A stretch of DNA of 19,373 bases from CAZLAP01 sp964557715 (GTDB lineage: Bacteria; Patescibacteriota; Minisyncoccia; Minisyncoccales; RBG-13-42-11), in assembly GCA_964557715.1 (NCBI GenBank), contig CAZLAP010000011.1, forward strand, positions 1-19,373, written 5' to 3'. A program made the position numbers and the translations under genes. Position 1 is the stretch's first letter. Every line of letters starts with the position of its first letter. This document shows, piece by piece, positions 6,918 through 12,874 of this stretch. The notes below the pieces were generated by a model, which saw only the letters and a program-made list of their open reading frames with translations, searched no databases and was not told where the DNA came from.

Positions 6918-7595
6918 GGTGATTTTCTTCTTAAAATCATCCCATTCTATTTGGCCGTTGCCGGCTGTAGAGCAAATTTCTTTAAATTGACAATAGCGGC
7001 ACTGCCAATTGCTCGGATAATCGGACAACCTGTCCGGAATAATATTGTTGTCAATTCTTTTTTTAACTTCAGACAAAGAATCTAAAAGCCCGAAAACGCG
7101 CTTTTTATCGTAATTTACCATAAAATCCTTTAACTGCTGGTTGTCTTTGTTAACGTAAAGCAAAATGCCTTTTGGAATTTTAAAATAATGCAGATAAAGC
7201 TGTATTTGGTCAACGTTTTCTTCTTTCGGCTCAATTAATTTGCTAAAAATCATACTGTTCATGCTTTTGATGTCTAAAACATACAAATTTTTTCCGTCGC
7301 TGATTATGGCATCAGCTCTGCCTGAAATTAATTCTTGCGGAGGAATATTTACCTCTGCGGCAACAACATGAATCTCCCTTACGCTTAAAAGAGGCTTCAT
7401 AATAAGCTGATGGATGTGATCGCCATGGTCAAAGAGTCTTAAAATGTTGGCATCCATTTCTTTTCTGGGAACGTTTTTAAATTTAAAAAACAAGGCTCTG
7501 CTGCATTTGCCGGCATCGGTAATGTAAAAATGATGCTGTTCTTTGTCTTTTTGCCTGTCTAAATAAAATTTATCAATAACGTCTTTAAGAAACAT
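6897..7595 (-). CDS. Cas4/Dna2-like PD-(D/E)XK nuclease with iron-sulfur cysteines
   Basis: The 232 residues carry the pattern of the Cas4/AddB-C-terminal nuclease group. A first cysteine lies in AGKCSRALFF (C31). The catalytic motif runs from GRADAIISDG (D95) to LDIKSM (D108, K110), followed by VDQIQLYLHY (Q131). A final trio of cysteines reads CRYCQFKEIC (C199, C202, C208). The four cysteines would hold a 4Fe-4S cluster. Known members cut single-stranded DNA ends in CRISPR adaptation or in repair. No cas gene or CRISPR array is in the window, so repair or recombination is more likely here than immunity. It lies 30 bases downstream of rpsI in the same direction, and its 3' end overlaps the plus-strand PEGA gene. 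It is not possible to name a specific protein. Confidence 0.82.
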   Translation of the reverse strand: MFLKDVIDKFYLDRQKDKEQHHFYITDAGKCSRALFFKFKNVPRKEMDANILRLFDHGDHIHQLIMKPLLSVREIHVVAAEVNIPPQELISGRADAIISDGKNLYVLDIKSMNSMIFSKLIEPKEENVDQIQLYLHYFKIPKGILLYVNKDNQQLKDFMVNYDKKRVFGLLDSLSEVKKRIDNNIIPDRLSDYPSNWQCRYCQFKEICSTAGNGQIEWDDFKKKITLGQNSA

Positions 7596-7625
7596 AAATT
7601 GTCTAAAAATAAATCTTTTAAAATA

Positions 7626-8075
7626 TTATCTTTTTGACCATTGAGGAGCTCGTCTGGCGCGCTTTAAGCCGAATTTTTTTCTTTCTTTCATTCTTGGATC
7701 TCTTTTTAAAAATCCGGCTTTTTTTAATTTCTTTCTGTTGTCTGGATCGAACAAAATCAAGGCCCTGGTAATTCCATGCCTGACAGCCTCTGACTGGGAA
7801 GCTATTCCTCCTCCTTTTACCTTTGCCGAAATTTTAAATTCTTCCGAACAATCCAATAATTTTAAAGGCGCCAAAACTTTTTCCTGATGTTCTTTTTCCG
7901 TAAAATATTCGTTTAAAATCTTGCTGTTCAGCAAAAATATTTTTTCTTTATCTTTTTGCTTAAAAAGACGAACTCTGGCGATTGAAGTTTTTCTCCTGCC
8001 TATGCCTTCAAAATATTTTTTAATTGCCGATTTTTCTTTAGCTTTTTTTGTTTTTTTAACAGCTTTTTTTTCCAT
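7626..8075 (-). CDS. rpsI: 30S ribosomal protein S9 (uS9)
   Basis: Small-subunit protein whose C-terminal tail reaches the P-site tRNA. The core begins at YFEGIGRRKTSIARVRLF (residues 21-38) and includes GGGIASQSEAVRHGI. The conserved C-terminus reads KKFGLKRARRAPQWSKR and ends with the usual Lys-Arg. The protein is 149 residues, about 20 longer than common S9, because of a lysine-rich N-terminal extension (MEKKAVKKTKKAKEK). It follows rplM after 15 bases, the usual rplM-rpsI pair, here attached to the alpha operon behind rplQ. Confidence 0.97.
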   Translation of the reverse strand: MEKKAVKKTKKAKEKSAIKKYFEGIGRRKTSIARVRLFKQKDKEKIFLLNSKILNEYFTEKEHQEKVLAPLKLLDCSEEFKISAKVKGGGIASQSEAVRHGITRALILFDPDNRKKLKKAGFLKRDPRMKERKKFGLKRARRAPQWSKR

Positions 8076-8090
8076 ATTTTTGGCAAAAAA

Positions 8091-8438
8091 TTATTTTATT
8101 TTTAATCTTTTAATCATTTCTGCCCTTAATTTATTCTTAGGCAGCATGCCAAAAACAGCTTTTCTTAAAATTTTCTCAGGATTTTCCTTAAACAGTTTTT
8201 CAAAAGGAGTTTCTTTCAAGCCGCCTAAATATCCCGAATGGCGATAATATTTTTTTTGGCTCATTTTTTTTCCGGTGATTTTCATTCTATTGACGTTCTC
8301 AACCACAATAATATTTCCAATATCTTTATTGGGCGCAAAATCAGCCTTATTTTTCCCGCGCAACAAAACCGCTATTTGAACAGCAAGCCTGCCAAGAACT
8401 CTATCGGTAGCGTCAATAGTATAAGTTTCTTTTTTCAT
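8091..8438 (-). CDS. rplM: 50S ribosomal protein L13 (uL13), short form
   Basis: Early-assembly large-subunit protein. Family text is clear: IDATDRVLGRLAVQIAVLLRGKNK near the start, IIVVENVNRMKITGKK, then KYYRHSGYLGGLKE and the GMLPKNKLRAEMIKRLKIK end. At 115 residues it is shorter than the roughly 142 of E. coli L13: it lacks the N-terminal lead (the WYVVDA-type start is reduced to TYTIDA) and stops soon after the GMLPKN motif. It starts at ATG 8438, 29 bases after rplQ. AAGG lies only 1 base before the start, too near to be a normal ribosome-binding site. Confidence 0.96.
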   Translation of the reverse strand: MKKETYTIDATDRVLGRLAVQIAVLLRGKNKADFAPNKDIGNIIVVENVNRMKITGKKMSQKKYYRHSGYLGGLKETPFEKLFKENPEKILRKAVFGMLPKNKLRAEMIKRLKIK

Positions 8439-8467
8439 ACCTTATTTACAGCTTTATGATTTAAGAT

Positions 8468-8818
8468 TTATTTTACTAATTCTATTACAGTCATCTTGGC
8501 TCCGTTCGTTTTTCTCGGGCCTAATTTTATTATTCTGGTATATCCGCCTTTTCTTTCTTTGTACCTTAAAGCGGTTTCCTCAACCAATTTTTTGACAATT
8601 TCGGGAGTAAAAAGCTTAGCCAGCAATCTTCGGGAGTGCAGACTGCCAACTTTGGCTCTGGTTATCTGTTTTTCAACAAAACTTGCGACTTCCTTGGCTT
8701 TCGCTTCGGTGGTTTTTATTTTCTCCTTCAATATTAAAGACGAGGCTAAAGACTTTAAAAGAGCCTTTCTTTGGTCTTTTTTTCTGCTTAATCTTCTTCC
8801 TTTTTTCCTCTTTCGCAT
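8468..8818 (-). CDS. rplQ: 50S ribosomal protein L17 (bL17)
   Basis: Large-subunit protein near the exit tunnel. The 116-residue length is normal. Family text includes LSRKKDQRKALLKSLASSLI (about residues 10-29), IKTTEAKAKEV, and the C-terminal GGYTRIIKLGPRKTNGAKM. It lies 14 bases downstream of rpoA, the classic rpoA-rplQ end of the alpha operon. Here the operon continues into rplM and rpsI. Confidence 0.97.
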   Translation of the reverse strand: MRKRKKGRRLSRKKDQRKALLKSLASSLILKEKIKTTEAKAKEVASFVEKQITRAKVGSLHSRRLLAKLFTPEIVKKLVEETALRYKERKGGYTRIIKLGPRKTNGAKMTVIELVK

Positions 8819-8832
8819 ACGATAAGCTTAAT

Positions 8833-9639
8833 TTATTTTTTTGACTTTTTTGTTTTAGAAGCTGCTTTTTTTGGCTGCTTTTTTGTTTCCTTTTTTATTT
8901 TCTTTTTGGCTGCCGGTTTTTTCGCAACAGCTGCCTTTGTTTCTGAAACGGTTTCAGGCTTAAAAGTGTCAATAAAAAGCGAGAAATGTCTAAGCAGAAT
9001 TTCGCAAGCTTGAGAAAAAGCTTCTTCCGGCGTAACAATTCCGTCCGTCTCAATCTCTAAAAACAGCCTGTCATAATCGGTTCTTTCTCCAACTCTCATA
9101 TTTTCAACTTTATAATTTACTTTTTTTATCGGCGTAAAGATGGCATCAACAGGAATTGCTCCAATATCTAATTTTTCTTTTTGCCTGGCTTCGCGGGAAG
9201 AATAGCCGATTCCTTTTTCCACTTGAATTTCTATCTCAAGTTCAGCGGATTTTGCGGTTAGAGTGGCGATATGGCAATTTTTGTTAACAAGTTCCAATTG
9301 AGCAGGAAAAACAAAATCAGAACCTTTTAATTTTTTTTCTCCTTTTGCCTTCAAGACGGCTTTTTGAGGCTCTAAACCGAACAATCTAAATCTTAGCTGT
9401 TTTAAATTTAACATAATGGCTATAACATCTTCTAAGACGCCGGGAACAGTTGAAAATTCGTGAGAAACGCCTTTGATTTTCATTTGAGTGACCGCAGCTC
9501 CTTCCAATGAAGACAATAAAGCCCGGCGAAGCGAATTTCCCACAGTTATCCCGTAACCGGGATATAAAGCTTCTATTTCAAAAACAGCCTTATTTTCTTC
9601 TTTTTTAATAATTTTTGGCGGATTTGACGAATTAATCAT
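8833..9639 (-). CDS. rpoA: RNA polymerase alpha subunit without the C-terminal domain
   Basis: Alpha dimerises and scaffolds assembly of RNA polymerase. The N-terminal assembly domain is complete at residues 1 to about 227, with GYGITVGNSLRRALLSSLEG (about 28-47), TQMKIKGVSHEFSTVPGV, VPVDAIFTP-like text (IPVDAIFTPIKKVNY) and TDGIVTPEEAFSQACEIL (about 198-215). The C-terminal domain, which in E. coli covers roughly 249-329 and binds UP elements and activators, is absent. Instead the protein ends at residue 268 with a lysine-rich tail: 17 of the last 38 residues are Lys, with Ala, Pro and Thr, similar to histone H1-like tails. There is no sign of a frameshift, and the next gene starts 14 bases later. 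Activation through alpha-CTD would not be possible here. The tail may bind DNA or RNA nonspecifically. Confidence 0.96.
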   Translation of the reverse strand: MINSSNPPKIIKKEENKAVFEIEALYPGYGITVGNSLRRALLSSLEGAAVTQMKIKGVSHEFSTVPGVLEDVIAIMLNLKQLRFRLFGLEPQKAVLKAKGEKKLKGSDFVFPAQLELVNKNCHIATLTAKSAELEIEIQVEKGIGYSSREARQKEKLDIGAIPVDAIFTPIKKVNYKVENMRVGERTDYDRLFLEIETDGIVTPEEAFSQACEILLRHFSLFIDTFKPETVSETKAAVAKKPAAKKKIKKETKKQPKKAASKTKKSKK

Positions 9640-9657
9640 ATATTTTTATATTTTAGC

Positions 9658-9676
9658 AAGAGAGCCAAGCTCTCTT
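9658..9676 (-). promoter_or_regulatory. Hairpin between rpsD and rpoA
   Basis: A perfect 8-base stem (AAGAGAGC at 9658-9665, GCTCTCTT at 9669-9676) closes a 3-base loop. It lies in the 41-base gap, 4 bases after the rpsD stop codon on the minus strand and 18 bases before the rpoA start. No T-run follows, so it is not a normal terminator. Possible roles are an RNA-processing or stability element, partial attenuation, or a binding site for S4, which is a known translational repressor of the alpha operon in E. coli. None of these is shown. Confidence 0.6.
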
Positions 9677-9680
9677 CAGG

Positions 9681-10340
9681 TTACTTTGAATAAAACTCAA
9701 AAATAGAAGAAAGTTCTGCGGGCGGCGCAGCTTCTTCTAAATTTGGTAAGCCTACAACCTTTCCCTCCAATTTCTCAGCATTAAATTGCAGCCAAGAAGG
9801 AGAATTATGTTTTTTTAAAACCGGCGATAATTTTTTAAAAATATTTTTTTTGCTAAAACCGGAGGCAACGCTGATTTTATCTCCCTTTCTGACTGAATAA
9901 CTGGGTATATTAACAGATTTGCCGTTCACCGTAAAATGACAATGGGAAACCATCTGACGGGCAGCGGCCCTGGAAGGAGCAAAACCCAGCCTAAAAACCA
10001 CATTATCCAACCGGCTCTCTAATTTTTCAATCAAGCGGACTCTTGCGTCAACAGATTTGCTTCGCGTTTCCAGAATATTTTTTACGTATTTTCTGAATTG
10101 TTTTTCTTCCAAATTATACCAATTTTTTAATTTCTGCTTCTCTTTTAATTCTTTGCCGTATTCAGAAAGAGCTTTTACTCTCTTTTTTGCTTTTGGTCCG
10201 GGCGAATAAGGCTTTTTAACCATAGGACATTTCTGCGATAAACACTTCTCGCCCCGTAAAAAAAGCTTTACTCCTGAACGCCGGCAAATTTTACATTTTG
10301 CCCTGCTAAAAGTTTTTGAATTATTTTTGTTATCAGCCAT
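9681..10340 (-). CDS. rpsD: 30S ribosomal protein S4 (uS4), zinc-binding type
   Basis: Primary 16S rRNA-binding protein that begins 30S body assembly. It is 219 residues from ATG 10340. The N-terminal zinc finger has C16, C19, C33 and C38 (CX2CX13CX4C), the same spacing as the zinc form of Thermus S4. The S4 RNA-binding domain lies at about 106-160 (RLDNVVFRLGFAPSRAAARQ, then FTVNGKSVNIPSY). An upstream in-frame TTG at 10376 would overlap rpsK by 31 bases. ATG 10340 is preferred because it lies just 5 bases after the rpsK stop codon and opens the zinc-finger lead at a normal length. An AAGGG 10 bases before it is the nearest thing to a Shine-Dalgarno in the window. Confidence 0.96.
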   Translation of the reverse strand: MADNKNNSKTFSRAKCKICRRSGVKLFLRGEKCLSQKCPMVKKPYSPGPKAKKRVKALSEYGKELKEKQKLKNWYNLEEKQFRKYVKNILETRSKSVDARVRLIEKLESRLDNVVFRLGFAPSRAAARQMVSHCHFTVNGKSVNIPSYSVRKGDKISVASGFSKKNIFKKLSPVLKKHNSPSWLQFNAEKLEGKVVGLPNLEEAAPPAELSSIFEFYSK

Positions 10341-10345
10341 ATCAA

Positions 10346-10795
10346 TTAAACCCTTCTGACTTTTGGCGGCCTGCAACCATTGTGAGGAATCGGAGTCACG
10401 TCCTTTATTGAAATAATCTCCAGTCCTCTGGCAGCCAATGACCTCACTGCCGATTCTCTGCCGGAACCAATGCCTTTAATCAAAATATTTATTTTTTCAA
10501 TTCCTATTTTTTCAGTAATCCGGGCAATGGCTTCAGCTGTTTTTGAGGCCGCAAAAGGCGTTGCTTTTTTCGTTCCTTTAAAACCTATGCTACCGGCGCT
10601 AGTCCAGCCCAAAACATTTCCTTCAAGATCAGTCAAAGTAATGACCGTATTGTTGTAAGAAGAAAAAATATAAATCCTCCCCTCTTTTATTTTCTTCAGG
10701 GATTGTTTGCCTTCTTTCTTCACTTTTGCTTCCACTTTTTCTCTCTCTTTTAATAATTCTTCCTCGCTCTGTGAAATAATGCGTTTTTTACCCAT
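10346..10795 (-). CDS. rpsK: 30S ribosomal protein S11 (uS11)
   Basis: Small-subunit platform protein near the mRNA exit. The core begins at GRIYIFSSYNNTVITLTD (about residues 39-56) and continues with SAGSIGFKGTKKATPFAA, AEAIARITEKIG and the conserved C-terminus DVTPIPHNGCRPPKVRRV. At 149 residues it has a longer, charged N-terminal extension (about 38 residues, rich in Lys and Glu) than common S11. It lies 4 bases after rpsM, in the standard rpsM-rpsK-rpsD-rpoA order. Confidence 0.97.
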   Translation of the reverse strand: MGKKRIISQSEEELLKEREKVEAKVKKEGKQSLKKIKEGRIYIFSSYNNTVITLTDLEGNVLGWTSAGSIGFKGTKKATPFAASKTAEAIARITEKIGIEKINILIKGIGSGRESAVRSLAARGLEIISIKDVTPIPHNGCRPPKVRRV

Positions 10796-10799
10796 AATA

Positions 10800-11189
10800 T
10801 TATGTTGGGCTGGCAGCCGGTTTTCGACCGGAACCCACGGTTTTTCTTACGTTTCCCCTAACGGTGCGACTGTTAGTTTTCGTTCTTTGCCCTCTTACAG
10901 GAAGGCCTTTAATGTGGCGAAATCCCCTCCACGAGCCTATATCTTTTAACCTTTTGAGATTAGTCATTAGCTCCCTTCTGAGCTCCCCTTCTATTTTATA
11001 TTTTTTCTCAATAATATCTTTTAAACTGGCTATTTCCTGAGAGGTTAATTCAGACGCTTTTTTATCTGATTCTATTTTGGCAGCCGACAAAATCTTTTTG
11101 CTCAAAGAACGACCTATTCCGTAAATATAAGTCAAAGCAATCTCTATTTGTTTGTTTTCAGGGATATTCACCCCGGCAATTCTTGGCAT
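10800..11189 (-). CDS. rpsM: 30S ribosomal protein S13 (uS13)
   Basis: Small-subunit head protein that contacts tRNA and forms bridges to the large subunit. The 129 residues begin MPRIAGVNIPENKQIEIALT, include YIYGIGRSLSKKIL and end with GLPVRGQRTKTNSRTVRG and a basic, flexible tail. An in-frame TTG lies at 11198, but ATG 11189 gives the standard MPRIAGV beginning. It opens the alpha-operon core behind infA and rpmJ. Confidence 0.97.
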   Translation of the reverse strand: MPRIAGVNIPENKQIEIALTYIYGIGRSLSKKILSAAKIESDKKASELTSQEIASLKDIIEKKYKIEGELRRELMTNLKRLKDIGSWRGFRHIKGLPVRGQRTKTNSRTVRGNVRKTVGSGRKPAASPT

Positions 11190-11218
11190 AAAAATCAATG
11201 GTAAAAAATTATTCTTTG

Positions 11219-11335
11219 TTAACCTTGGCGTTGCTTATGTTTCGGATTTTTTTTGCAAATAACATAAATTCGCCCTTTTCTACGGACGATTTTGCAATTC
11301 TTGCAAATTTTTTTTACTGATGCTCTAACTTTCAC
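11219..11335 (-). CDS. rpmJ: 50S ribosomal protein L36 (bL36), GTG start
   Basis: A 38-residue zinc protein of the large subunit. Translation gives MKVRASVKKICKNCKIVRRK followed by GRIYVICKKNPKHKQRQG. Zinc ligands C11, C14, C27 and H33 match the C-C-C-H form of L36. The start codon is GTG at 11333-11335, 13 bases after the infA stop codon. No in-frame ATG lies closer, and no Shine-Dalgarno is visible. The infA-rpmJ-rpsM order is conserved in many bacteria. Confidence 0.95.
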   Translation of the reverse strand: MKVRASVKKICKNCKIVRRKGRIYVICKKNPKHKQRQG

Positions 11336-11348
11336 TTTGATTAATGGA

Positions 11349-11564
11349 TTATTTGCCTCTGTAAACTATTCTTCCTCTTTTTTGGTCGTAAGGATTCAAC
11401 TCTACGGTAACTTTGTCGCCGGGTAAAATTTTAATTCTAAACATTCTTAATTTTCCTGCCAAATAACAAAGAAGTTCTTGACCGTCATCCATCCTTACCT
11501 TAAAATTTGTGCTTGGCAAAGCCTCAATAACTGTTCCTGTTTTTCTTAAGTTTTTATTATCCAT
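11349..11564 (-). CDS. infA: Translation initiation factor IF-1
   Basis: Single OB-fold protein that occupies the A site of the 30S subunit during initiation. The length of 71 residues is standard. The text FKVRMDDGQELLCYLAGKLR, IKILPGDKVTVELNPYDQKR and GRIVYRGK matches the family; the usual GHISGKMR is changed to CYLAGKLR. It is one of only three starts in the window without T at position -1. It lies 41 bases after the baseplate-J-like gene and 13 bases before rpmJ. Confidence 0.97.
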   Translation of the reverse strand: MDNKNLRKTGTVIEALPSTNFKVRMDDGQELLCYLAGKLRMFRIKILPGDKVTVELNPYDQKRGRIVYRGK

Positions 11565-11584
11565 TTTTAGCCAGACAATTTTTT

Positions 11585-11613
11585 AGACTATCAGAATTAA
11601 CTGAATTAGTCAA
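11585..11613 (-). promoter_or_regulatory. Weak candidate promoter ahead of infA
   Basis: On the minus strand TTGACT (11608-11613, 5 of 6 to the -35 consensus, across the stop codon of the upstream gene) is 17 bases from TAGTCT (11585-11590). The latter keeps only the first two and last -10 bases. A promoter here would let infA and the ribosomal genes be transcribed apart from the six inserted genes. Weak evidence. Confidence 0.3.
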
Positions 11614-12874
11614 TGTTTATCTTAATTTTAATTCTGTTTGAATCCTCAGGCGCTTTTTTGGCCCAAAAAGGCCAAAACGAGACTGCGGCTTTTATTATTT
11701 TCGGCTGATTTTCCAAAAATAATTTAATTTCAAGCGCCGATTTCCCTGAAAGAGCTTTTTTTAAATTATAAACGTCAATCTCCGGAAAAATTTTACCGGA
11801 AATATTGGCAAGAACAATAATTCTGCCCGCGTCCAGATTAACATCTTCGGAAAAACAATCAATTTTTATGCTTTCTTCATAAAGCTCTTTTCCTTCCCCA
11901 ATTTGAGGAATAAGCGACTCTTCGGCAAAACGCATAAGGTCTTTTTTTTCAATCAGCAAAGTTTCACAAAACGCTTTAACTTGAAATTTAAATTCTTCCG
12001 TTTCTTCATCAACAAAAGACAAAGAATTCTTTTCAACGATTCTGGCTTGGAAATCTTTTAAAAAATAATTGAATTTTGCCGAAATGTCTTCCGATTGCAG
12101 TTCATTTGCCAGCAATTCGCCGCACTCTTTGGCAGCTTGATTTGTTAAAAAATTTTCAGCCCTGTCTAAATCTTCTTTTGTCACTTTCAAAACTTCTTCC
12201 TGAAAACCGCCTTCCATTGCCTGAAAAGATTTAGCGTAGAATTTAGTATATCTGTCTGTGCCGGCGAATCCGGGAATGGAAAAAGTGGAAGGACCAATAT
12301 TGTATTCGGTTCCGGACTGATCGGCTGCAACCTTAATGTCTATTTCACCCGGAACAAATTTACCGCCTTCGTATTTGCCGCCGGGAATCGTAACGGCAAT
12401 CGGAGTTCTGAAAACTTTTCCGTCAGCCGAAACAAAACGAGTGGTGGCAACTAAAATTTGGGGGGAAACGGAATAAGCATTGTAAACCCTGATGATTCCC
12501 TCCGCTTTTCCTTCTTTTGCAACTTTGCCGGAAGATGAAAAAGATTCAATAATGGTTTTTTCTTTTTGAAAAACTCGGGCAGGAACCGCTGCTTCTAAAA
12601 TACTGTATTCTTTAATTTCTTTATCAGCGGTTATTCTGGTTTCCAAGCTTAAAACTTCAGTTTCCGGCCAAATTTCTATCTCGGCTTGACCCATCAAATA
12701 AGGCAAGATAAAATAGCAAAAAATTGCCGGCAACAATAAAAAGAGCAAAAAGTAAAACAAGCTTTTTTTGCCGGAAAATAAAGAATAAGCTTTTGATTTT
12801 TTAATTTTAAGCGGAGGTAAAGATTTTTTTTCTTTACCGGGAGAATAAATATCTGTTATTTTCCTATTGTTCAT
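11606..12874 (-). CDS. Single-pass membrane protein with a baseplate-J-like domain
   Basis: The 422 residues start with a basic, probably cytoplasmic part (1-36) followed by one strong membrane helix at about 38-60 (LFYFLLFLLLPAIFCYFILP). The rest would be outside the membrane. Residues about 125-215 have beta-rich text, IIRVYNAYSVSPQILVATTRFVS, VPGEIDIKVAADQSGTEYNIG and PGFAGTDRYTKFYAKS. This resembles the baseplate J/gp47 fold of phage tails and type VI-like devices, and proteins of this kind are often annotated in CPR genomes. The remainder (about 220-400) is helical and acidic. No other tail or baseplate gene is nearby, so a true injection device is not supported; a surface-structure role is only inferred. 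It overlaps alaS by 11 bases, which suggests translational coupling. Confidence 0.7.
   Translation of the reverse strand: MNNRKITDIYSPGKEKKSLPPLKIKKSKAYSLFSGKKSLFYFLLFLLLPAIFCYFILPYLMGQAEIEIWPETEVLSLETRITADKEIKEYSILEAAVPARVFQKEKTIIESFSSSGKVAKEGKAEGIIRVYNAYSVSPQILVATTRFVSADGKVFRTPIAVTIPGGKYEGGKFVPGEIDIKVAADQSGTEYNIGPSTFSIPGFAGTDRYTKFYAKSFQAMEGGFQEEVLKVTKEDLDRAENFLTNQAAKECGELLANELQSEDISAKFNYFLKDFQARIVEKNSLSFVDEETEEFKFQVKAFCETLLIEKKDLMRFAEESLIPQIGEGKELYEESIKIDCFSEDVNLDAGRIIVLANISGKIFPEIDVYNLKKALSGKSALEIKLFLENQPKIIKAAVSFWPFWAKKAPEDSNRIKIKINID

Noticed and set aside
6920..6939. Inverted repeat TGATTTT-N6-AAAATCA after the PEGA stop codon as a terminator
   Set aside because: It lies inside the Cas4-like coding sequence, the stem is AT-rich, and no T-run follows in either direction.
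6897..7595. Cas4-like gene as evidence for a CRISPR-Cas system here
   Set aside because: No repeat-spacer array and no other cas gene is visible in the window; Cas4-like nucleases also exist alone.
11606..12874. Baseplate-J-like protein as part of a prophage or contractile injection system
   Set aside because: No other tail, capsid, integrase or lysis gene is present, and the protein has a membrane anchor unlike phage baseplate proteins.
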